The notes under the pieces are model-generated. The model searched no databases. It had not been told where the DNA came from and saw only the letters and a program-made list of their open reading frames with translations. From assembly GCA_963823895.1 (NCBI GenBank), contig CAWGNG010000026.1, forward strand, positions 496,001-560,000: DNA of 64,000 nt. Reading direction: 5' to 3'. Of the stretch, positions 19,292-28,144 are shown piece by piece. The position numbers were made by a program, and so were the translations under genes. Source of the stretch: G963675935 sp963823895 (GTDB taxonomy: Bacteria; Planctomycetota; Planctomycetia; Pirellulales; Thermoguttaceae). How positions within the stretch are numbered: position 1 is the stretch's first letter; each line of letters starts with the position of its first letter.

Positions 19292-22200
19292 ATGCACGTA
19301 CTCACGAAATCGGCAAGGGTCTGGAATCGGTTGTTGGCCGCCGCGCTTTGTACGTTCTCGCTGGCCATTGCTTCTTCCGCCGCCTTCGCCTCCGACGTGG
19401 GCGACCGCTTGGAAAAGGGCTTCCTCTCGCCGCCGGCCTCGGCCCGGCCGCATACCTGGTTTCACTGGATGAACGGCAATGTGACCAAGGAGGGGATCAC
19501 CGCCGATCTGGAAGCGATGCAGCGGGTGGGCATCGGCGGCTTTCAGGTCTTCAATCCCCTAGAGGGCATTCCCGACGGGCCGGCGCCCTACATGAGCCCG
19601 CAGTGGCTCGACATGATGAAGTTCGCCGCGGCCGAGGCCGATCGGCTCGGGCTGGAAATGTGTTTCCACAACTGCGCCGGCTGGTCGAGCAGCGGTGGAC
19701 CGTGGATCAAGCCCGCGCAGGCGATGCAGACGGTCGTCATTAGCGAAACGCAGGCGAAGGGGCCGGCCAAGTTCGACGCCGTCTTGCCGCAGCCGCACAC
19801 CGACCACGGCTATTACCGCAACATTGCCGTGCTGGCCTTCCCCACTCCGACGGCAAAGGCGACGATCGACCGCCTGCCGCCCAAGTCACTCTCGCAGCAA
19901 GAATATGAATACGGAATTCAGCCGGACGCCAAAACAGTGCCGACGGCAGCCACCGTGGCCAAGGATAGCATCGTCGTGCTGACTTCCAATCTCGCGGCCG
20001 ACGGTAAATTGACCTGGGACGTGCCCGAGGGCAATTGGACGATCCTCCGCATCGGCCATACGCCGACCGGCGCGGTAAACGCTCCCGCGCCGCTGGCCGG
20101 CCGCGGACTGGAATGCGACAAGCTGAGCCCCGAGGGGGTCGAGGCCCATTGGGCCGGCGGCATCATCCCGATCCTCAAGCATCTTGGCCCGCTGGCGGGC
20201 ACGGTCGTCAACGATGTCCTGATCGACAGTTACGAAGTGGGCGACAACAATTGGACGCCGAAGTTCCGCGACGAGTTCATCAGTCGCCGCGGCTACGACC
20301 CGATCCCCTTCCTGCCGACGCTGGCCGGCCGCTACGTCGGCAGCGGCGAGCTGACCGAGCGATTCCTCTGGGATTTCCGCCGCACGCTCTGCGATCTGTT
20401 CGCCGAGAACTACTACTGGCGCTTCGCCGAGTTGTGCCACGAGCACGGCCTGAAATTCTCGGTCGAGCCCTACGACGGCCCGTTCGAGTGCCCGCAAGTC
20501 GGCGCGAAGGCTGACATCATCATGGGCGAGTTTTGGGCCACGACCGACTTGAACAGCATCGGTGCGGTCAATACGGTCAAGCTGGCGGCGACGGTGGCCA
20601 ACACGCACGGCATTCCGATCGTCGGCGCCGAGTCGTTTACCGGTTCGCCGGGCCCCTACAGCAACTGGCTGGGCCATCCCGGCATGTTGAAGCCGGAGGG
20701 GGACGCAATGTGGTGTCTGGGCCTGAACCGCTTCATTTTCCACACCTACGCCCATCAGCCCTGGCTCGACAAACTGCCCGGCATGACGATGGGCCAGTGG
20801 GGCACGCATTTCAGCCGCACGAACACCTGGTGGGAACTGTCGAAGCCCTGGATGCAGTACATCGCCCGCTCGCAGTTCCTGCTGCAACAGGGGCGCACTG
20901 TGGCCGACGTGCTCTTCTTCTCCGGCGAAGCGGCCCCCAACGGCGGCGTTTTCCGCCCCGACCTCAAGGCCAAGGGCTACGACTACGACACCGTCGGCAC
21001 CGATCTGATCATGAAGCTCACGGTCAAGGACGTCGATGTCTGCACGCCCGTCGGCGGCAGATATCGCCTGCTCGTACTGCCCGACACCGAATGGACGACG
21101 CCGGCGTTGGCGAAGAAGGTGCAAGAACTGGTCAACGCTGGCGCCGTCGTGATTGGTCCGAAACCGAAGAAATCGCCAAGTCTGGTCAACTATCCGGCTT
21201 GCGACGCGGAAGTGCAGAAAATTGCCGATGACGTTTGGGGAACAACAAATGGCACACAGCGTTATGGTTGCGGCAAGATCGTCACCGGCCGCGATATTGA
21301 GGAGGTGTTGCGCGATCAACAAGTGCGACCTGACTTCCGCAGTAATCCGCATCTGGACTTTATCCACCGCGTTATTGGTGATGCGGACATCTACTTTGTG
21401 GCCAATACGACGAAAAAGCGAGTGACGTCCCTTTGCGAGTTCCGCATCGATGGCCGCCGACCGGAGTTATGGGATGCCGAGACGGGCGCGATCGAGCCCG
21501 CGCCAATGCGGGGGGCGTCCGGCAATAGTGTGACGTTGACACTTGAGCCGCGGGGTTCGATCTTCGTCGTGTTCCGTCATCCGAACGAGGATCCGGCGCC
21601 TCGCGGCGAGTACGACAAGATTCAGTCCCCGAACGACCCGTGTATTGCCCGATCACCCGAGCTCACGATCAAGAGGGCGATCTATGGCGTTCTTGATCGG
21701 CCAAACGGTGGCACCGTCGATGTGACGGCGAAACTCGCCGGATTGGTTAGCAACACCGGCCGCCTAGAGGTAACGGCCAACAACAATCTCGCCGGCGATC
21801 CCGCGGTTAATTCCGTCAAGCAGTTGCGAGTTGATTACGTTCTCAACGGCAAAGCCAAATCGATAACCGTTAGCGAGAACGAAGAACTTGAGTTGCCCGC
21901 GGACCTGCCTTTCAACGTGCTTCCGGCCCCGCGGCTTTCTGTTGAAAACGGCAAGATGTGGTTGACAGTCTCCGGTCCAGGCCGCTATGCCTTGCTTGGA
22001 GGGTTTGACGGCCAGTCGGTTGGAATGCAACTGGACATCCCCGCTTTCCCCCAGCCCGCCGACGTAACCGGCTCCTGGGACGTGACCTTCCAAGAGGGCC
22101 GCGGCGCGCCGGCGAAGGCGACGTTCGAGAAGCTGATCTCCTGGCCGGATTCTAAGGACAAGGGGATCAAGTATTTCTCGGGCACGGCGGCGTACCGCAA

Positions 22201-22624
22201 GACGATCAACATTCCCGCCGAGCGCTTTGGCGAGAATCGCTCACTGCTGCTCGATCTGGGCAGCGTCCGCGAGATCGCCGAAGTGCGGCTCAACGGTCAA
22301 AACCTGGGCATCCTCTGGAAAGCCCCGTTCCGAGTGGACATCACCAAGGCCGCCAAGCCGGGCGACAACGAGTTGGAGGTCCGCGTGACGAACCTCTGGC
22401 CGAATCGGCTGATCGGCGACGAACAGTATCCCGACAACTGCCAATGGGACGGCATCCACTTGAAGCAGTGGCCCGAGTGGATGGTCAAGGGCGAACCGCG
22501 GCCGGTCAAGGAGCGGCTCACGTTCACCACCTGGAAGCACTGGCACAAAGACTCGCCGCTCCAGCCCTCCGGTCTGCTCGGCCCGGTGAAACTGCTGACG
22601 CTGCAAAAAGTGGCCGTGCCGTAA
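19292..22624 (+). CDS. Secreted GH106-type alpha-L-rhamnosidase
   Basis: The product has 1110 residues with a signal peptide (basic start, hydrophobic core, cleavage near AFASDVGD). The mature protein opens with WFHWMNGNVTKEGITADLEAM, which is characteristic of glycoside hydrolase family 106. It continues with MCFHNCAGWSSSGGPWI, LIDSYEVG, FSVEPYDGPFECPQ and ESFTGSPGP. The C-terminal part (about 920-1100) is a jelly-roll carbohydrate-binding module with GTAAYRKTINIP, VRLNGQNLGILWK and PFRVDITK. GH106 enzymes remove rhamnose from complex plant or algal glycans. The gene converges with a GH3 enzyme and lies near a sugar transporter, so this is a small saccharide-use region. Confidence 0.88.
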   Translation: MHVLTKSARVWNRLLAAALCTFSLAIASSAAFASDVGDRLEKGFLSPPASARPHTWFHWMNGNVTKEGITADLEAMQRVGIGGFQVFNPLEGIPDGPAPYMSPQWLDMMKFAAAEADRLGLEMCFHNCAGWSSSGGPWIKPAQAMQTVVISETQAKGPAKFDAVLPQPHTDHGYYRNIAVLAFPTPTAKATIDRLPPKSLSQQEYEYGIQPDAKTVPTAATVAKDSIVVLTSNLAADGKLTWDVPEGNWTILRIGHTPTGAVNAPAPLAGRGLECDKLSPEGVEAHWAGGIIPILKHLGPLAGTVVNDVLIDSYEVGDNNWTPKFRDEFISRRGYDPIPFLPTLAGRYVGSGELTERFLWDFRRTLCDLFAENYYWRFAELCHEHGLKFSVEPYDGPFECPQVGAKADIIMGEFWATTDLNSIGAVNTVKLAATVANTHGIPIVGAESFTGSPGPYSNWLGHPGMLKPEGDAMWCLGLNRFIFHTYAHQPWLDKLPGMTMGQWGTHFSRTNTWWELSKPWMQYIARSQFLLQQGRTVADVLFFSGEAAPNGGVFRPDLKAKGYDYDTVGTDLIMKLTVKDVDVCTPVGGRYRLLVLPDTEWTTPALAKKVQELVNAGAVVIGPKPKKSPSLVNYPACDAEVQKIADDVWGTTNGTQRYGCGKIVTGRDIEEVLRDQQVRPDFRSNPHLDFIHRVIGDADIYFVANTTKKRVTSLCEFRIDGRRPELWDAETGAIEPAPMRGASGNSVTLTLEPRGSIFVVFRHPNEDPAPRGEYDKIQSPNDPCIARSPELTIKRAIYGVLDRPNGGTVDVTAKLAGLVSNTGRLEVTANNNLAGDPAVNSVKQLRVDYVLNGKAKSITVSENEELELPADLPFNVLPAPRLSVENGKMWLTVSGPGRYALLGGFDGQSVGMQLDIPAFPQPADVTGSWDVTFQEGRGAPAKATFEKLISWPDSKDKGIKYFSGTAAYRKTINIPAERFGENRSLLLDLGSVREIAEVRLNGQNLGILWKAPFRVDITKAAKPGDNELEVRVTNLWPNRLIGDEQYPDNCQWDGIHLKQWPEWMVKGEPRPVKERLTFTTWKHWHKDSPLQPSGLLGPVKLLTLQKVAVP

Positions 22625-22724
22625 GCGTCGCTTCGTAGAAGAACAACCGGCGGATACCCCCTGGCGACCTGCGGCAAATTGCCGTAGGCGCTTGGGGACT
22701 GTCGGCGACCACAGCGATGCGCTC

Positions 22725-22914
22725 ACCACGGAGACACGGAGGACACGGAGAAGGCAAACCGAAATGGGGAAAAGCCACAGATAAACACAGACGAACACAG
22801 ATAGCCCTCGGCCTGCCGTACGAATTCTGCGTTCGTTCGACATTTATCTGTGTTCATCCGTGTTGATCCGTGGCTTCCTTGGTTGTGCCTCCGTGTCCTC
22901 CGTGTCTCCGTGGT
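22725..22914. repeat. 190-bp nested inverted repeat between convergent genes
   Basis: The outer arms 22725-22750 (ACCACGGAGACACGGAGG...) and 22889-22914 (...CCTCCGTGTCTCCGTGGT) are near-perfect complements. Inside them a second imperfect pair lies at 22774-22803 (GCCACAGATAAACACAG...) and about 22845-22874. This fills most of the 352-bp gap between GH106 and the GH3 gene, which converge here, so it may also act as a two-way terminator. No coding potential was seen in the gap. Confidence 0.8.
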
Positions 22915-22976
22915 AAGCTCTTGGGTCTTTGAGTTGTCGCCACGTGCCAACTTCCGACCAATTCTGTTCGCGGTCG

Positions 22977-25325
22977 TCATTTCACCTCGAATTTCCCCCG
23001 CAACTTGATGAATTCGTCCTCGGCGGCGGGACCGACCATCAGTTCGATCGTGCCGGGCTCGACCACGCGCTTCATCGCCACGTTCCAAACGGCCATTTCG
23101 GAGGCTGGAATCGAGAATTCGACGCGCCGCGTTTCGCCGGGCATCAGGTCGACCTTGTGGAAACGAATCAATCGCTTCAGCGGCGTCACGACCGAGGTGA
23201 AATCCTCGTGGTAATAGACCTGCGCGACTTCGCGGCCCTCGCGGGTGCTGGTGTTCTTCACGTTGAAGCTGAAACGGACTGTGCCCGCCGGGTCGATCGT
23301 CGGCGTTTCGATTTTCAGGTCGGAATACTCGAAACTGGTGTAGCTCAGCCCGTAGCCGAACGACCAGAGCGGGGCGGAGGTCGCACCGAGGTAGTTGCCG
23401 CGGCCTTGCGGGGCGTAATCGTAGGTCGTCGGGATGTGGCCGGCGGTCTGCACGACGGAGACCGGCAGCCTCCCACTCGGATTGATTCGGCCGAAGAGGA
23501 TTTCGGCGACGGCCGTACCGCCCTGCTCGCCAGGATAGAACACGCTGAGGATCGCGGGAATGTGCTCCTTCATCCACGGTTCGCTCAGCGGCCGGCCTTG
23601 CACCATGACGACGACCGTCGGCTTGCCGGTGGCCACGACGGTCTTGACCAGATCGTCCTGCACGCCGGATGCCATCAGTTCGAAGCGGTCGCAGGCTTCG
23701 CCCACGGTCGCCAGCCTGAGAAAGTTGGGATCGGTCTCGCCGGTGCCGGTGCCGACGCCGGTGGAACTCGTATCGCCGATCACCACGATCGCCACGTCGC
23801 TCTTTTGTGCGGCCGCAACCGCTGCGGCGAAACCGGCGGTGCTACCGTCGAGAAAATCGCAGCCGCGGGCGTAGCGGACGGCGACGCCCGAGTCTTTCAG
23901 CAGGTTGCGGATTCCGCCGAGCACCGTAACGCCGCTCGAATTGTCCTTCGAGGCCGAATAGTCGCCATACTCGACTTGATTCGCGTTCGGCCCGATCACC
24001 GCGACCGATTTCAGCTTCGCGGCAACGAGCGGCAGCAGATTCTTCTCGTTTTTCAGCAGAATCACCGATTCTTCGGCCATTCGCCGGGCCAGGGTGACAT
24101 GCGCGGGCGTGTGGATCAGTTTCGGCAGTTCTTCCGGCGTAGGGAAGGTTCGCATTCCGTCGAAAAGCCCGAGGACGAACTTCAACCGCAGAATCCGCGA
24201 GCAGGCGAGGTCCACATATTTTTCGGCGATCCGGCCCTGCCGCACCATTTCGACGAGGTGCGGATAGGCGTAACCGCCGGCGGCTTCGAGATCGACGCCA
24301 GCCTTCAGGGCGAGCATTCCCGCTTCGGCCGGCGAGCGGGCGATGTGCTGCGATTGTTCGAGCAGAGCGATGCCGCCCCAGTCGCAATAGATATAGCCCT
24401 TGAAGCCCCACTCGTCGCGGAGCACGGTGGTCAGCGCCCAGCGGTTGGCGTGCGATGGGATGCCGTCGGTCGTGTTGTAGGAGGCCATGACGGATGTGAG
24501 GTGTCCCTCTTTGATGGCGGCTTCGTGCGGCATGAAATAGAGCGAACGCAACTCGCGCTCGCCGACGCTGCACGCCGCGGTATTCAGGCCAGCCGCGGGG
24601 GTCGAAGAACCGCAGGTCCAATAGGCGACCGTGGCGATGCGATCCGGCGGGATGCCCTGCCAGGCGTTTTCGCCCTGGATACCTTTGACGAAGGCCACGC
24701 ACAGCCGCGACGACAAGTAGGGACATTCGCCGTAGGTCTCCTCCACGCGGCCCCAGCGCGGGTCGCGGGCCAGTTCGAGGCCGGGACCCATGCCGTGCGA
24801 GAGGCCCAGGGCCGCCGCCTCCTGGCCGATGGCCGCCGCCATTTCCTGAACCAGTTCGGGATTCCACGTGGCCGCCTGGGCAATGAATTGCGGAAAAACC
24901 GTGGTATCGAGTGCCAAGACGCCGTGCATCGTGCAGTGCAGGTTGATCATCGGCACGCCCAGCCGCGTGTGCTTCAGGCCGTACTCATGCACCGCCTTGC
25001 TGAGCCGCAGTGTATCGCGGGCGTGAACGCCGATGGGGGAGAAGACCGCCCCGTAGCTGATCCCCTTGAACGCGGCGTCAAGTTCCTTCTCGCCGATCGT
25101 CTTCTTGGCGAAATCGGCGGCGACGGCCTCGCAGCCGAAGATCGGGAACTGCTGGAGTTGCGCCACCTTCTCTTCGAGCGTCATCCGACCGAGCAGGTCC
25201 TGGATTCGCTGCTCGACCGGCAGCCGCGGATCGCGAAACGGCTCGTCGGCCGACCATGCGGCGGCGACCAGCAACAGATTCAGCCCCGCAAGGCACGATA
25301 TCAACGCAAGAGATCGACAGAGCAT
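22977..25325 (-). CDS. Secreted GH3 beta-glucosidase-like enzyme
   Basis: The product has 782 residues with a signal peptide (LALISCLAGLNLLLVAAAWSA). Domain 1 has RVEETYGECPYLSS and the nucleophile Asp315 in GYIYCDWGG. Domain 2 has SVAVIGPNAN, GVRAD-like segments and the PTVVVMVQGRPLS region. The protein ends in a fibronectin-III-like domain (FGYGLSYTSFEYSDL to the end). Family GH3 releases beta-linked glucose or xylose. The usual substrate-binding Lys-His pair (VKHF) is replaced: after ATV the sequence reads AYWTCGSSTPAAGLN. No other frame restores the motif, so specificity may be altered. The gene is followed by the sugar porter upstream on the same strand. Confidence 0.9.
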   Translation of the reverse strand: MLCRSLALISCLAGLNLLLVAAAWSADEPFRDPRLPVEQRIQDLLGRMTLEEKVAQLQQFPIFGCEAVAADFAKKTIGEKELDAAFKGISYGAVFSPIGVHARDTLRLSKAVHEYGLKHTRLGVPMINLHCTMHGVLALDTTVFPQFIAQAATWNPELVQEMAAAIGQEAAALGLSHGMGPGLELARDPRWGRVEETYGECPYLSSRLCVAFVKGIQGENAWQGIPPDRIATVAYWTCGSSTPAAGLNTAACSVGERELRSLYFMPHEAAIKEGHLTSVMASYNTTDGIPSHANRWALTTVLRDEWGFKGYIYCDWGGIALLEQSQHIARSPAEAGMLALKAGVDLEAAGGYAYPHLVEMVRQGRIAEKYVDLACSRILRLKFVLGLFDGMRTFPTPEELPKLIHTPAHVTLARRMAEESVILLKNEKNLLPLVAAKLKSVAVIGPNANQVEYGDYSASKDNSSGVTVLGGIRNLLKDSGVAVRYARGCDFLDGSTAGFAAAVAAAQKSDVAIVVIGDTSSTGVGTGTGETDPNFLRLATVGEACDRFELMASGVQDDLVKTVVATGKPTVVVMVQGRPLSEPWMKEHIPAILSVFYPGEQGGTAVAEILFGRINPSGRLPVSVVQTAGHIPTTYDYAPQGRGNYLGATSAPLWSFGYGLSYTSFEYSDLKIETPTIDPAGTVRFSFNVKNTSTREGREVAQVYYHEDFTSVVTPLKRLIRFHKVDLMPGETRRVEFSIPASEMAVWNVAMKRVVEPGTIELMVGPAAEDEFIKLRGKFEVK

Positions 25326-25359
25326 TGGTAGGTTCCTTGTTTAGAGTTTTTTGGCAGAA

Positions 25360-25426
25360 CGTACTCTTCACGCTCCGCGTGAAGCGGCTTCGGCACCACT
25401 TCCCTCTCGCGGAGCCAGAGGAGTAC
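25360..25426. repeat. Palindromic element, family D, copy 1 (GTACTCYTCACGC type)
   Basis: CGTACTCTTCACGCTCCG near 25360 and CTCGCGGAGCCAGAGGAGTAC ending at 25426 form imperfect inverted arms. A cleaner copy with the same outer motif is at 58187-58257, at the end of hydE. This copy lies in the gap between the GH3 gene and the MFS gene. Confidence 0.6.
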
Positions 25427-25433
25427 AAAACAC

Positions 25434-26789
25434 TCAGGAGCGATCGTGCATCCAGTGGGCCTCGATTTCTTCGAGCGAACGCCCTTTCGTTTCCGGTACC
25501 CACATCCACACGAGCGCCACCAGCACGGCGCAAAATGCCGCGTAGAGATAGAAGGGATACGCGTGGTGGAATCGTGCAACCAAGTAGGAGTCTTCGTCCA
25601 TCATCGGGAACGTCTGCGAGACCACGAAATTGGCCGACCACAGGGCAAAGGTGGCTATCGACATCGCGCGGCCGCGAATCCTGTTGGGAAATATCTCCGA
25701 GAGGATCACCCAAACCACCGGACCCACCGACAGCGAAAACGCGGCGATGTAGCTTAGGATGCAGATCAAGACCGAACCGGCCGCGAAGTGGCATTGTGAA
25801 GCGGCTCCCATGGCCGCCAGCGAAAGTCCCATGCCTGTCGCCCCGACAATCATTAGCGGCTTGCGGCCAAGACGATCGACCGTCCCAATGGCAATCAGCG
25901 TGAACGACAACATGACTGCGCCGACCACAACTTGCTGCAGCAGAGCGGCGTTGGTTTCCGACCCCACTTTCTTGAAGATCTCCGGCCCAAAGTAGAGAAA
26001 GACGTTGATGCCGGTTACCTGCTGCAAAACTGCCAATGCAATGCCGACCGCGAGCACGAACCGCATTTCAGGCGCGAGGACTCCAAGATGCTTCTCCGCC
26101 TCCTTGGCGACCGTGGCGCCAATTGCCTGCGTCTCGGCGTCGGCAAATTCAGGGCCGCCGATGCGAGCCAGAACCCGCCGGGCCTTGTCCAATCGCCCTT
26201 GTTCCACCAACCAGCGCGGGCTCTCGGGCACGGTCGCCAGCAACAGGAGAAAGATCGCCGATGGCGCGATCCCGGAAGCGAACATCCATCGCCAGCCCAT
26301 GGCCTCGTTCCACGACGGATCACCCCCCAACGCAATAAAGTAGTTGACGAAGTAAGTCACGACCATGCCGGTGGCGATCGCGAACTGATTGACTGAGACC
26401 AGCCGTCCGCGAACCCGCGCCGGCGAGATTTCGGCGATGTACATCGGGGAAGCCATGGAGGCGACGCCGACCCCGACTCCGCCGATGACGCGGAAGACGA
26501 CGAAGAAGCTGAACGTGTCGGCCGCCGCCGTGCCCACGGCAGAAACGAGAAACAGGATGCCCGCCAACATCTGGGTCTTCTTCCGGCCGGCGAAATCGCT
26601 GACCACCCCCGCCACTGACACACCAATCACACAGCCGAGCAGAGCGCTCGAGGCCGCCCAACCTTTCATGGTCGCATCGAGTTTGAAATGCACCTGCAGA
26701 AACCCAATTGCATCGGAGATCACCGCCGTATCGTAGCCGAAAAGCAGCCCGCCCAGCGCGGCGACCAAACATACGCGAAGAACGAACAT
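25434..26789 (-). CDS. Sugar-porter family MFS transporter
   Basis: The product has 451 residues with 12 predicted membrane helices. Sugar-porter signatures are present: GGLLFGYDTAVISDA (helix 1), SDFAGRKK (loop 2-3), PESPRWLVEQGR, QQVTGINVFLYFGPEIF, DRLGRKPLMI (loop 8-9) and the C-terminal VPETKGRSLEEIE. These proteins import hexoses or pentoses, usually with protons. It is on the same strand as the GH3 gene downstream (109-bp gap with a repeat), consistent with uptake of sugars released by the nearby hydrolases. The exact sugar is not predictable. Confidence 0.9.
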   Translation of the reverse strand: MFVLRVCLVAALGGLLFGYDTAVISDAIGFLQVHFKLDATMKGWAASSALLGCVIGVSVAGVVSDFAGRKKTQMLAGILFLVSAVGTAAADTFSFFVVFRVIGGVGVGVASMASPMYIAEISPARVRGRLVSVNQFAIATGMVVTYFVNYFIALGGDPSWNEAMGWRWMFASGIAPSAIFLLLLATVPESPRWLVEQGRLDKARRVLARIGGPEFADAETQAIGATVAKEAEKHLGVLAPEMRFVLAVGIALAVLQQVTGINVFLYFGPEIFKKVGSETNAALLQQVVVGAVMLSFTLIAIGTVDRLGRKPLMIVGATGMGLSLAAMGAASQCHFAAGSVLICILSYIAAFSLSVGPVVWVILSEIFPNRIRGRAMSIATFALWSANFVVSQTFPMMDEDSYLVARFHHAYPFYLYAAFCAVLVALVWMWVPETKGRSLEEIEAHWMHDRS

Positions 26790-26971
26790 GCTCTGTTCCT
26801 TGTGTGGCGGTTTTCGGCAGGTCGCAGGCGGCGAGAAAGCCCGATCGTCTGATGGCTGAGCATGGACGGCAGGTCCGCCGATCGGGCCCCGTTATTCTCG
26901 CTGCGATCAGCATAGCAGGCACACCGCGGGCATTCAAGCAGCGCCAGAGAGGCGCGAGAGAGGAACTATCG

Positions 26972-27045
26972 TATGCCACTGCTTGGCAACCGCTGTCGGC
27001 GAGCCATCTGCCCTCCGCACTGCTTCTGCAAAGCAGTGGCACACA
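26972..27045. repeat. Palindromic element, family C, copy 2
   Basis: TATGCCACTGCTTGGCAAC and, after a short centre, CACTGCTTCTGCAAAG then CAGTGGCACACA repeat the layout of the copy at 13975-14044. It lies in the 281-bp gap (26790-27070) between the MFS gene start and the end of the secreted hypothetical. No gene is seen in that gap. Confidence 0.7.
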
Positions 27046-27070
27046 AAGCGCGATTATCGGGCCGCGTCTC

Positions 27071-27799
27071 TCACCCGGCGGGCAGACGGGCCTCGTAGGC
27101 AAGGCTCCGCAGAAAGCCCTTTGCCTCCGTGTAGCTCTGCGGCGGAACGCTGGTGACGAAGTTCGTCAGTTCGACCGTCATGTCGCCAATCGTACGAACG
27201 GCTGCGAGGTAATCGTCGGCCCCGAGCACGCCACGATAGGCTCGGGTGGAAAAAATCTTCTCCAGGATCGCCCTTTGCTGACTGAAATCAGCCGAGGTGA
27301 GCAGGATTGGCCAACGGATCTGACCGGTCACTGCATCGAGTTGGGAGTTGTTGAGCGGTTTCGGCGCTTCGAGATGCGCGTAGCGCACGAAGTTGGCAGG
27401 ATTGCCGCGCTCCCGTCTGTTTGCCGCCTCGCGATACTCACGGTTGATATTGCGTGCGTCGAAGTAGGTGGTTACCCACAGGTGGTAGTTCTCGATCTCA
27501 TGCTGTCTGGCGGTGCTCCAGTTGATGGCGGCCGCCGAGTTTGCCAGATTGCGTTCACCGGTGGAGCGAATTACGTCTGCCAACCCGCGCAGGTAAGACC
27601 CGGCAACCGTCGTGCCGGAGTAGCCGCCATATAAATATGGACTTGCGACACCGCCGCCGTAGAGGAGCGTCGGTTGGCTGATCGTCGACACCGCGCTTCC
27701 GCCCGAAGACATTCCGCTTCCGCCCGCGGCGAGCGTCCGCGACTGGGCAGACACGCTCGCAACCGCCGCCGCCAGTATTAGATAACCGATGGTTTTCAT
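27071..27799 (-). CDS. Secreted protein of unknown function
   Basis: The ATG at 27799 gives 242 residues starting with a signal peptide (MKTIGYLILAAAVASVSAQS). A Gly/Ser/Tyr-rich low-complexity stretch follows (about 28-66). A helical region comes next with NWSTARQHEIENYHLWVTTYFDARNINREYREA and a second helical part (DFSQQRAILEKIF). The longer upstream frame lacks a signal and is rejected. The family was not recognised; the composition suggests an envelope-associated structural protein. Confidence 0.65.
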   Translation of the reverse strand: MKTIGYLILAAAVASVSAQSRTLAAGGSGMSSGGSAVSTISQPTLLYGGGVASPYLYGGYSGTTVAGSYLRGLADVIRSTGERNLANSAAAINWSTARQHEIENYHLWVTTYFDARNINREYREAANRRERGNPANFVRYAHLEAPKPLNNSQLDAVTGQIRWPILLTSADFSQQRAILEKIFSTRAYRGVLGADDYLAAVRTIGDMTVELTNFVTSVPPQSYTEAKGFLRSLAYEARLPAG

Positions 27800-27940
27800 G
27801 GTCGCGCTCCTTAATTCCTGTGACCCGTTTGCCTCACTAGAATTAAACGGACCGGCAGCGCCAACGAACACCCCCCCGCCGGCAAAAAGTTTAGCCCGCG
27901 TCTTTCGCTTTCCCCCTGCGTATAATTCCGTGCTAAGGCT

Positions 27941-28064
27941 CCTGTAGGGAACGCCCTCCGCGGCGTTCCGAGAGCCGCGAAAGACGAGGTTTTCCTCGCC
28001 GGCACGGAACGCCGCGGAGGGCGTTCCCTACAGGAAGAACTTCGTCAACTTACTTTGACGCGAC
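27941..28064. repeat. MITE-like element, family B, copy 1
   Basis: Arms at 27941-27970 (CCTGTAGGGAACGCCCTCCG...) and 28005-28034 (its complement) enclose a 34-bp centre. The right flank (CGTCAACTTACTTTGACGCG, ending 28064) matches the flank of the second copy at 49649-49811. No matching left end is visible here, so this copy may be truncated. It lies upstream of the HEAT-repeat gene. Confidence 0.75.
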
Positions 28065-28144
28065 TTCCAAGTTCGAAAAGTTTGGGCGGTACAGAGACAA
28101 AAGCGCCGACCGTCAGGTTTTCGACTACGCAAAAGGAGTGGATC

